Of a stretch of DNA of 45,894 bases, positions 21,703-29,452 are shown in pieces. The DNA comes from an uncultured Pelagibacteraceae bacterium (lineage in GTDB: Bacteria > Pseudomonadota > Alphaproteobacteria > Pelagibacterales > Pelagibacteraceae), in the NCBI GenBank assembly GCA_902632875.1, contig CACPEI010000003.1, forward strand, positions 1 to 45,894, read 5' to 3'. Position 1 is the stretch's first letter. Every line of letters begins with the position of its first letter. The notes under the pieces are model-generated. The model did not search any database and had not been told where the DNA came from. It saw only the letters and a list, made by a program, of their open reading frames with translations. The position numbers and the translations under genes were made by a program.

Positions 21703-22597
21703 CCTTTAATATTAGTCTTATTAAATTATAAAAATTAATTCCATAATAATTTGCTATTTCTGGAACCAAAGAAAGTTTCGTCATTCCAGGCTGCGTGTTA
21801 ATTTCAAGTAAATAAAATCTTCCCTTAAAATATTTAAAATCCGATCTTGTTACACCCCTACAATTAATAAGTTTATGGGTATTTAAAGTAATATTCATTA
21901 ATTCATCCAGTTTTTTTTTTGGTAAACTAACTGGAATAATATGTTTAGTTTTTGCCTCAGGATTGTATTTCGCTTTATAATCATAAAATTCTCTTTTTGG
22001 CTTTAATTCTATCGCGCCAAGTTTTTTAGTACCTATGATTGCAGATTGAATTTCTCTACCGGGGATAAATTCCTCAATAATTATACTTTTATACTCTCTG
22101 AGTAAATTAAGTTTACTCATAATATTTTTCTTTTTACATATATAAACATTTACACTTGAACCCTCATTTATTGGCTTAATCACAACTGGAAATTTTAATT
22201 TTTTTTCAATAAGGGAAATTAAATTAGATTTTGATTTATCAAAAGAATAGACAAAATATTTAGGTGTTAAGATTTTATTTTTAATAAAAATTTTTTTTGA
22301 TAGCTCCTTATTCATAGCTATTGCAGATGAGATAACTCCAGAGTGAGTGTAGGGTATTTTTGTTGTCTCTAAAATAGTCTGAATATAGCCATCTTCTCCA
22401 AACTGACCGTGTAAGGCATTAAAAATAATATTTGGTTTAAATGATTTAATAGTATCTAATAATTGAAAATTAGGTTCTACAATTTTTACAGAGTGGTGAT
22501 GTTTTCTAAGTTCCTTAGCTACTTGCTTGCCAGTATCTAGACTTATAATCCTTTCCTTGGATATGCCACCTGAAATTATTAATATTTTTTTTTTCAA
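21683..22597 (-). CDS. ddl: D-alanine--D-alanine ligase
   Basis: A 304-residue ATP-grasp enzyme making D-Ala-D-Ala for the peptidoglycan stem peptide. Visible are the glycine-rich start IISGGISKERIISLDTG, NALHGQFGEDGYIQ, the ATP-binding PVVIKPINEGSSVNV loop and the C-terminal FYLLEINTQPGMT metal/substrate motif. The length is standard for DdlB. It begins one base after the murB stop and overlaps ftsQ. Confidence 0.94.
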   Translation of the reverse strand: MKKKILIISGGISKERIISLDTGKQVAKELRKHHHSVKIVEPNFQLLDTIKSFKPNIIFNALHGQFGEDGYIQTILETTKIPYTHSGVISSAIAMNKELSKKIFIKNKILTPKYFVYSFDKSKSNLISLIEKKLKFPVVIKPINEGSSVNVYICKKKNIMSKLNLLREYKSIIIEEFIPGREIQSAIIGTKKLGAIELKPKREFYDYKAKYNPEAKTKHIIPVSLPKKKLDELMNITLNTHKLINCRGVTRSDFKYFKGRFYLLEINTQPGMTKLSLVPEIANYYGINFYNLIRLILKDASTNK

Positions 22598-22598
22598 C

Positions 22599-23507
22599 TT
22601 ACTCCAATATTTTTATTTCTTTTTCTAAAGAAACACCTGTTTTATCAAAAACTTTTTTTGAAACAAAATTAATCAATTTAGTCATATCATCAAAAGTTGC
22701 ATTCCCCTCATTCACAAAAAAGTTACAGTGTTTTTTTGAAATACTAGCATCACCAAATTTTTTATCTAATGGAACTGACTCTTTAATAAGCTCCCACACT
22801 TTTTTTTGAGTTTGAGATAAAGGATTTTTAAAAGTACTTCCACTTGTCTTAATTTTGCTAGGTTGGTTTTTTTCTTTTTCAGCTTTAACTCTGTTCATCT
22901 CTAATTTGATATTATTTAAGTTATCTTTTTTTCCTCTAAAAGATGCACTTAAAAAAATGAGATCGTCTGATAAACCACTCTCTCTATATTCAAAGTTAAT
23001 ATCTTTTTTCGCAATAGTTAATACATTCCCTTTTTTATCAATGGCTTGTACAGATAGTAATATGTCCTTAAATTCTTTTCCAAAACAACCTGCATTCATT
23101 TTAATTCCACCCCCTATAGTACCTGGAATACCTGTCAAAAACTCAAATCCTGATAATTCATTATTCATTGCGAAAACTGAAAGAGCTTTATCTAAAACAG
23201 CACTTCCTGCTATTATGATATCTTCACTAAGTAGCGAAATATTGTTGAAGTTGTTACTCAATTTAATCACAACTCCATCATATATTTTATCAGTGATCAA
23301 AGTATTTGAGCCTGCACCTAAAATAAATATCTTCTCATCATTTTTCAGTTTTTTTAAAAAAATTACTAAGTCTTTTAAGTTATCAGCTTTATAAAAAGCT
23401 TTTGTTTTACCTCCAATATTAAACCAATTCATTTTTTTTAGATCATAATCAAATTTTACTTTATCCCCAAAATCTTTTAATAAATCTTTTAATTTTTCAA
23501 TTTTCAT
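22599..23507 (-). CDS. murB: UDP-N-acetylenolpyruvoylglucosamine reductase
   Basis: A 302-residue FAD enzyme that reduces UDP-GlcNAc-enolpyruvate to UDP-MurNAc. FAD-binding features are NTLITD within GAGSNTLITD, GIPGTIGGGIKMNAGCFG and EYRESGL. The KTSGSTFKNP block carries the catalytic serine, and a glutamate-rich C-terminus (VSLEKEIKILE) follows. This is the shorter type II-like MurB common in alphaproteobacteria. The ATG overlaps the murC stop by 4 bases. Confidence 0.94.
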   Translation of the reverse strand: MKIEKLKDLLKDFGDKVKFDYDLKKMNWFNIGGKTKAFYKADNLKDLVIFLKKLKNDEKIFILGAGSNTLITDKIYDGVVIKLSNNFNNISLLSEDIIIAGSAVLDKALSVFAMNNELSGFEFLTGIPGTIGGGIKMNAGCFGKEFKDILLSVQAIDKKGNVLTIAKKDINFEYRESGLSDDLIFLSASFRGKKDNLNNIKLEMNRVKAEKEKNQPSKIKTSGSTFKNPLSQTQKKVWELIKESVPLDKKFGDASISKKHCNFFVNEGNATFDDMTKLINFVSKKVFDKTGVSLEKEIKILE

Positions 23508-24901
23508 TTCATTAATTTTGGTAATGTTTTAATCCAACTAGATATAGAGCCTGCACCCATCCCAATCACAATTTTTTTTCCATACATATTTTTTTTTAAA
23601 AAAATCGCTAATTGTTTTAAATCGTTTACTAAAAACAATTTCACCTTTGAATTTTTTATAATTTCTTTAGCAAAACTTAAATATTTAAATCCCAATTTTA
23701 TTTTTTCACCTGCCGTAAAAATTGGACACAAAATAACCGTATCAGCATTTCTAAAAGCAAAAGAAAATTCTTTTTTAAGATCTTTTAATCTTGAAATTCT
23801 ATGAGGTTGAAAAATGCAAACTTTTTCAAAATTTGGATAAACTTTATTTACTCCATCCAGCACCATTTTGATTTCTGTTGGATGATGAGCATAATCGTCG
23901 TAAAAATCGATATTATTATATCTAAATATTTTGCTAAATCGTCTTTCAACACCTTTAAAGTTTAGTAATCCTTTTTTAATATCTTTAACAGATATGCCAA
24001 TTGTTAAAGCAACAGCTGTAGCGGCTACAGCATTTCTTACATTATGAATTCCTAATAGAGGAATCTTAATATTTTTAATTAATAATTTTTTTTTATTAGG
24101 AACATTAGTACTTAAATCAAATTCAGTGTATTTAATATTTTGATTTATTTTTTTTATAAAGAAATTAGATTTCGGATTTGTTCCATAAGTATAAAAATTA
24201 TTAGACTTTAACCTTTTTATGAGACTATGGTTTATTTTATCGTCAATACACACAAATGACTTTCCAAAAGAAGGGACTTTTTCAATAAATTGAATAAAAG
24301 AATTTTTCAATTGATCCATTGAGTCATAGAAATCCATGTGCTCTCTATCGATATTTGTAATTATTGAATAAGTTGAAGGGACGTGTACAAAACTTCCATC
24401 AGATTCATCGGCCTCTAAAATAGACCAATCACTTTTACCGAGTCTAGCTGTATTGTTAATTGATTTGATTACACCCCCATTAATAATAGTTGGATCTAAT
24501 TTTGTATTTTGAAAAATTGAGGACACTAAAGAAGTAGTTGTAGTTTTTCCATGAGATCCCGCAATAACAATATTTTTGGTCAAAGAAACTATATGGGCTA
24601 ACATCTTTCCTCTCGAAATTACGGGTAATTTTTTTTTTTTTGCTTCAATTATTTCTGGATTATTTTTTTTTATTGCTGAAGAAATTACAACTATTGTTGC
24701 GTTTTTAAGATTTTCTTTTTTTTGTCCAATAAATATTTTGATATTTTCTTTTTTTAGTCTCGCTATGTTTTTATTGATATATTGATCACTTCCCTGGACT
24801 TTAAATCCTTTTTCTTGCATAATCAAAGAAAGTCCACTCATACCAATACCCCCAATACCAACGAAGTGAATTATTTCTGTTTTACCTAATTCAATTTTCA
24901 T
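23504..24901 (-). CDS. murC: UDP-N-acetylmuramate--L-alanine ligase
   Basis: A 465-residue Mur ligase adding the first amino acid, L-alanine, to UDP-MurNAc. It has the Rossmann opening HFVGIGGIGMSGLS (residues 12-25), the ATP loop AGSHGKTTT (114-122), EADESDGSF, NIDREHMDFY, and the C-terminal domain opening DDYAHHPTEI. Overlaps murG by 11 bases upstream and murB by 4 downstream. Confidence 0.96.
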   Translation of the reverse strand: MKIELGKTEIIHFVGIGGIGMSGLSLIMQEKGFKVQGSDQYINKNIARLKKENIKIFIGQKKENLKNATIVVISSAIKKNNPEIIEAKKKKLPVISRGKMLAHIVSLTKNIVIAGSHGKTTTTSLVSSIFQNTKLDPTIINGGVIKSINNTARLGKSDWSILEADESDGSFVHVPSTYSIITNIDREHMDFYDSMDQLKNSFIQFIEKVPSFGKSFVCIDDKINHSLIKRLKSNNFYTYGTNPKSNFFIKKINQNIKYTEFDLSTNVPNKKKLLIKNIKIPLLGIHNVRNAVAATAVALTIGISVKDIKKGLLNFKGVERRFSKIFRYNNIDFYDDYAHHPTEIKMVLDGVNKVYPNFEKVCIFQPHRISRLKDLKKEFSFAFRNADTVILCPIFTAGEKIKLGFKYLSFAKEIIKNSKVKLFLVNDLKQLAIFLKKNMYGKKIVIGMGAGSISSWIKTLPKLMK

Positions 24902-25955
24902 TTATAGCTTTCAATATTTTTTCATTAACATTATTCCAAGTATTTTGATAATTTAATTTTTTTAAGTTTTCTTTTTTTTTTAAATAATCACTTTTTTTGT
25001 CTAAAATTTCATATAATTGTTTCTCAATTTTCTCATCGAATAATTTTTGCTCTAATACCCAGCAACAGTCATTATTTTTATAAAATTTTGCATTTTCAAG
25101 TTGATGATTATCTTTAGATGATGGTAATGGAACTGCAATAAATGGGATGTATAATAAAGATAATTCGGCTAAAGTTGATGCTCCTGCTCTTGTAATAGAA
25201 AGATCCGCTTGTTTAATAATTTCGTAAAAATCATCTTTAAAACTAAAAATCTCATTTTCTAAGTTATTTCTCATATAAAAATCTTTTAAGTTATCAATAT
25301 TATTCTCATTAGTTTGGTGAATAATTTTAATCTGGAAGTTTTTTGACAACTTGACAAGAACATTTTTTAAATGACCGTTAAAAATGTTCGCACTTTGACT
25401 ACCACCCACAATCAGAATAGTAAATTTATTTTTTGTTTGAGAAATTGATTGTAAATTATAAATCTTTTTTCTCACTAAAGGAAAAATAGTTTCGATTTTA
25501 TTTCTAAATTTTTCTGGAAAATTTTTTATTTCATTGTTGTAGCAAAAAATTTTTTTACACGAATTAAGAAAGTATCTATTTGAACGCCCTAACACATGGT
25601 TTGGTTCAACTAAATATAAATTTAAATTAAGTAATCTAGTAGCAAAAATTAAGGGTAAAGACATATACCCACCAGTAGATATTACTTCATCAATATTATA
25701 TTTTTTAATAACTAAAAAAGCCTTGATGGTTAATAAAAAAAGCACAAAGAGATTAAATGGTAATAAAAAAATATTATTCAATTTTGGTGTGTTTACAATT
25801 TCAATTTTATTAATATCTTCATCCAAATATCTCAAGCCCCTTTTATCTGTTGAAATAATTACTTTACATTTTTCACGAAGATGATCACTTAAAATTATAG
25901 CTGGCACTACGTGTCCTCCTGTGCCACCAGTAGAAATTAAAAAATTTTTTTTCAT
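24891..25955 (-). CDS. murG: Undecaprenyl-PP-MurNAc-pentapeptide GlcNAc transferase
   Basis: A 354-residue GT28 glycosyltransferase that converts lipid I to lipid II on the inner face of the cytoplasmic membrane. It shows the N-terminal STGGTGGHVVPA loop, GGYMSLPL, LVEPNHVLGRSNR, the C-terminal donor-site VGGSQSANIFN and the TRAGASTLAEL motif, then PSSKDNHQLENAK. It starts 2 bases after ftsW and overlaps murC by 11. Confidence 0.95.
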   Translation of the reverse strand: MKKNFLISTGGTGGHVVPAIILSDHLREKCKVIISTDKRGLRYLDEDINKIEIVNTPKLNNIFLLPFNLFVLFLLTIKAFLVIKKYNIDEVISTGGYMSLPLIFATRLLNLNLYLVEPNHVLGRSNRYFLNSCKKIFCYNNEIKNFPEKFRNKIETIFPLVRKKIYNLQSISQTKNKFTILIVGGSQSANIFNGHLKNVLVKLSKNFQIKIIHQTNENNIDNLKDFYMRNNLENEIFSFKDDFYEIIKQADLSITRAGASTLAELSLLYIPFIAVPLPSSKDNHQLENAKFYKNNDCCWVLEQKLFDEKIEKQLYEILDKKSDYLKKKENLKKLNYQNTWNNVNEKILKAINEN

Positions 25956-25957
25956 AA

Positions 25958-27082
25958 TTAATCAATTTTTCTTTTTGTTAAATTTAAAATGATTCCTGAT
26001 AAAATTGATATGCTTATTATCGATGAACCTCCATAACTTATAAAAGGTAGGGTCATGCCTGTCGTAGGAAACAATCTAATATTGACACCTATGTGAATCA
26101 TAACTTGAAACATAATAAGACTTGCACTACCTACTAAAATTAATTTAACTTTTTCCTCATTTTCATAATTAACTCGCTTAAATATTGAGTAAATTAATAC
26201 TAAAAACAAAAATAAAATTAGAATTATGGCAATTACCCCAAACTCCTCAGAAATAACTGAAATTATATAGTCTGTATGTGCCTCTGGAACAGTATTTTTT
26301 AAAGTTCCTTCACCAACTCCTTTGCCAAAATAACCGCCACTTATGATTGATTCTATTGCTTTATCAGATTGAAAATTATAAGTGCCAGTTCCAGGGTCCA
26401 AAAAAGATAATATTCTATTTTTTATATATTGAAATTTTTCTATAAAAAATATTAAAAAGAAAAAAGAAAAAATTAAACTTGAAAATAATATCGTTAAAAA
26501 AATAATATTTATCCCTGATACAAAAATTAAAATTGACCAGCTAAAAAAAACTAACAAAGTTTGACCAATATCTGGTTGCATTGCCAATAGTGATGCAACA
26601 GCTAATGTAACCAAAAATGACAATGTATACTTAAAAAAAATATTTGTATATTTTTGACTACTTAAGATTAAACTTATACAAATTATCAGAAAAGGTTTAA
26701 CCAACTCAATTGGTTGAAATCTTGGTAAAAAATTCAGATCAATCCATCTTTTAGATCCTTTTACCTCAATACCTATAAAGGGTACCATTATCAAAAAAAT
26801 TATTGAAAATAAAAAAATTATTAGGGAAAACTTTAAAAGTTTATCTTGACTTATAGATGATAAAAAAAAGATCACTATTGTGCCAAGAGAAATAAACATT
26901 AAATGCTTAAAAAAAAAAGAATAATCGTTTGTATCTAACTTATCTGATGCTACTAGTGAAGTAGAAACTAATGAGAAAAATAATCCAATTAGAAATAATA
27001 AAATTATTAAAGTTAAAATAAACTTATCAACGTTTTTCCACCATTCATAATATGAATTAAAAATAGACTTTTTAAATTCCAT
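25958..27082 (-). CDS. ftsW: Peptidoglycan glycosyltransferase FtsW (SEDS family)
   Basis: A 374-residue polytopic membrane protein with about ten helices, which polymerises lipid II at the septum together with FtsI. SEDS markers include KGSKRWIDLNFLPRFQPIELVKPF, ATQPDIGQ-like LAMQPDIGQTLLVF, the extracellular GEGTLKNTVPEAHTDYIISVISEEFG loop and LPFISYGGSSI. Clustered with ftsI, it is FtsW rather than RodA. Overlaps murD by 11 bases. Confidence 0.94.
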   Translation of the reverse strand: MEFKKSIFNSYYEWWKNVDKFILTLIILLFLIGLFFSLVSTSLVASDKLDTNDYSFFFKHLMFISLGTIVIFFLSSISQDKLLKFSLIIFLFSIIFLIMVPFIGIEVKGSKRWIDLNFLPRFQPIELVKPFLIICISLILSSQKYTNIFFKYTLSFLVTLAVASLLAMQPDIGQTLLVFFSWSILIFVSGINIIFLTILFSSLIFSFFFLIFFIEKFQYIKNRILSFLDPGTGTYNFQSDKAIESIISGGYFGKGVGEGTLKNTVPEAHTDYIISVISEEFGVIAIILILFLFLVLIYSIFKRVNYENEEKVKLILVGSASLIMFQVMIHIGVNIRLFPTTGMTLPFISYGGSSIISISILSGIILNLTKRKID

Positions 27083-28367
27083 TTAAGTATCTCTTAATTA
27101 ATTTGTTAAAATAATAACCTCTTTCTTCGAAATTTTTAAAAGTATCAAATGATGCTGCACAAGGGCTAAATAATATTGTCCAGTGGATGAATCTTTTCTT
27201 TTTAATAAATTTGAAAATTTCTTTAATAGCTTTATTTAAATTATCGAAATTTTTTATTTTAACTTTATTTTTTAATTCTTTATTAAAAGGAGTTTTATTT
27301 TTACCATAAATAAAAGCCTCAACGTTTAATAGATCAATCTTTTTTAAATTAAGTTTGTCACCCTTTTTAAAAATTCCACCCACAAGCCATAAGATATTAA
27401 ATTTAGATTTTAAAATATCTTTACTTGATGAGAAACTTGTTGATTTTGAGTCATTTATAATTGTTAAGTTTTTTTTTTTATAAATGATTTGTTGTCGATA
27501 TTTTAAACCTTTGAAGTTTTTTAATGTTTTTAATAATAGTTCATTGTTAAGTTTTAGTTTTTTTGAAATCTCAAATATAAATGAGAGATTTTCTTTATTA
27601 TTAGATGTTAAAAAATAATCATTTTTAATTTTTTTGAAAAAATGTTCATAATTTTTTTTATAAACTTTAATTATTTTGCAATTGAATTTTTTTGTTTTAA
27701 GTTTTTTATTAATAAACCTATTTTCTCCATTTAAATAAGAAAAAGCATTCTTATTTTGAGTTTCAACTAACTTAAATTTTGCGTTCGTATAATTTTTGAG
27801 ATTTCCATGTCTTTCAATATGATCAGGACTTATATTGAGAATAAATGCATATTTTGAGGAAAATAACTGACTATAATCCAACTGATAGGATGAAGTTTCT
27901 ATAACAAAAATTGTTTTATTCGTAATTTTTTTTTCAGATAATATAGGATTACCAATATTACCTACAAGTCTCACATCCTTTTTTTGATCCGATAAAACAT
28001 CAAATAAAATTTTTGCTGTCGTTGATTTTCCATTTGTCCCTGTAATCGCAATGCTTTTATTTTTAAAGAAGGAGTAAAAAACATCTAAATCTGTATAAAT
28101 TTTTTCTGAGTTCTTTTTCAAAAATTTTGTCAATTTACAATTATTAATAGCAATACCTGGGCTTAAAATAATTCTATCGAAATTTGTTCTAGATATTTCT
28201 TTATGATTAATTAAATTAATTTTCGAATTTTGTTTAAGTTTTAAATCATCATCAAATAAATATATTTTAGCTTTATCTTTTAAAAATTTACATGCAGAAG
28301 TACCACTCTTTCCAAGCCCATAAATTAATATTTTTTTATTCAAAAAAATATTTTTAGATATTTTCAT
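27072..28367 (-). CDS. murD: UDP-N-acetylmuramoyl-alanine--D-glutamate ligase
   Basis: A 431-residue Mur ligase adding D-glutamate. It has GLGKSGTSACKFL near the N-terminus, the ATP loop TGTNGKSTT (109-117), ETSSYQLD, LNISPDHIERHG and FSPCAASFDTFKNFEERG near the C-terminus. The open frame extends 29 residues upstream into mraY. The ATG at 28367 is preferred because it shares one base with the mraY stop (TAATG). It is very lysine-rich even for this genome. Confidence 0.94.
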   Translation of the reverse strand: MKISKNIFLNKKILIYGLGKSGTSACKFLKDKAKIYLFDDDLKLKQNSKINLINHKEISRTNFDRIILSPGIAINNCKLTKFLKKNSEKIYTDLDVFYSFFKNKSIAITGTNGKSTTAKILFDVLSDQKKDVRLVGNIGNPILSEKKITNKTIFVIETSSYQLDYSQLFSSKYAFILNISPDHIERHGNLKNYTNAKFKLVETQNKNAFSYLNGENRFINKKLKTKKFNCKIIKVYKKNYEHFFKKIKNDYFLTSNNKENLSFIFEISKKLKLNNELLLKTLKNFKGLKYRQQIIYKKKNLTIINDSKSTSFSSSKDILKSKFNILWLVGGIFKKGDKLNLKKIDLLNVEAFIYGKNKTPFNKELKNKVKIKNFDNLNKAIKEIFKFIKKKRFIHWTILFSPCAASFDTFKNFEERGYYFNKLIKRYLNGI

Positions 28368-29452
28368 TATCTTAATTTTAAAGTGGCTAAACCTATCATG
28401 GCTAAAATTATAGAAATAATCCAAAATCTGATAACGACTGTGGACTCTGGCCATCCCTTTTTTTCAAAATGATGATGTATTGGGGCCATTTTAAAAATTC
28501 TTTTCCCAGTTAATTTATAAGATATTACTTGAACCATAACCGAAATAGCCTCTAAAACAAAAAGGCCACCTGTTATTGCTAACACGATTTCATGTTTAGT
28601 TATTATTCCAATAGCACCTAGCGAACCTCCTAAAGATAGTGATCCAGTGTCTCCCATAAATATTTTTGCTGGTGGAGCATTAAACCAAAGAAAGCCCAAA
28701 CAAGAACCAATTATTGCACCACAGAAAATTGAAATTTCTCCTGTGCCTTCGATGTAAGGTATTTGTAAATAATCTGAAAAGACTATATTTCCAGTTATAT
28801 AACTTATAAAAGCAAAACAAGCTGCAACTAATATTACAGGCACTGTAGCTAAACCATCAAGTCCATCAGTAAGATTAACTGCGTTAGATGAACCTATTAT
28901 TACGAATACAGAGAATGGAATAAAAAACCATCCCAGATTCAAGATTAAATTTTTAAAAAAAGGAAAATATAAATTTGTCATCTCTTGGAAGTCGACATAA
29001 GAAATAAAAAAAGTTACTCCTATAACTGCTAAAACAATTTGTAAAATTATTTTTATCTTTGACGAAATCCCAGAAGAATTATTATTTTTAATTTTCTTAA
29101 AATCATCAAAAGCTCCAAGCAATCCAAAAGAAATTACAATATAAAGACAAAACAATATATTTATATTAGATAAATCTGCCCAACATAATACTGAAATTAT
29201 CAAACCTATCAGAATAATTACTCCACCCATCGTAGGTGTCCCAATTTTTTTTATAATATGATCCTCTGGTCCATCATCTCTTATAGGGTTAAAAATTTTT
29301 TGATTTGAAAAAAATTTGATAAATGGACCTCCGATGATTAAAACTATTAGTAGAGAAGTAAAAACTGACAAGCCAGTCCTAAAAGTAAGATACTTAAAAA
29401 CATTCAAAAAACTAAATGCATCGACAAAATTTAGTAAAAATTGATAAAGCAT
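28367..29452 (-). CDS. mraY: Phospho-N-acetylmuramoyl-pentapeptide transferase
   Basis: A 361-residue membrane enzyme with ten helices that loads UDP-MurNAc-pentapeptide onto undecaprenyl phosphate to make lipid I. Conserved blocks are GTPTMGGVIIL, LGAFDDFKKI (catalytic aspartates), NAVNLTDGLDGLA, FMGDTGSLSLGG and the histidine motif MAPIHHHFEKKGWPE. It overlaps the MurE/F fusion by one base upstream and murD by one base downstream. Confidence 0.96.
   Translation of the reverse strand: MLYQFLLNFVDAFSFLNVFKYLTFRTGLSVFTSLLIVLIIGGPFIKFFSNQKIFNPIRDDGPEDHIIKKIGTPTMGGVIILIGLIISVLCWADLSNINILFCLYIVISFGLLGAFDDFKKIKNNNSSGISSKIKIILQIVLAVIGVTFFISYVDFQEMTNLYFPFFKNLILNLGWFFIPFSVFVIIGSSNAVNLTDGLDGLATVPVILVAACFAFISYITGNIVFSDYLQIPYIEGTGEISIFCGAIIGSCLGFLWFNAPPAKIFMGDTGSLSLGGSLGAIGIITKHEIVLAITGGLFVLEAISVMVQVISYKLTGKRIFKMAPIHHHFEKKGWPESTVVIRFWIISIILAMIGLATLKLR

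Noticed and set aside
22855..23394. Plus-strand open frame of 179 residues
   Set aside because: It is the shadow of murB, which is complete with all its motifs on the other strand.
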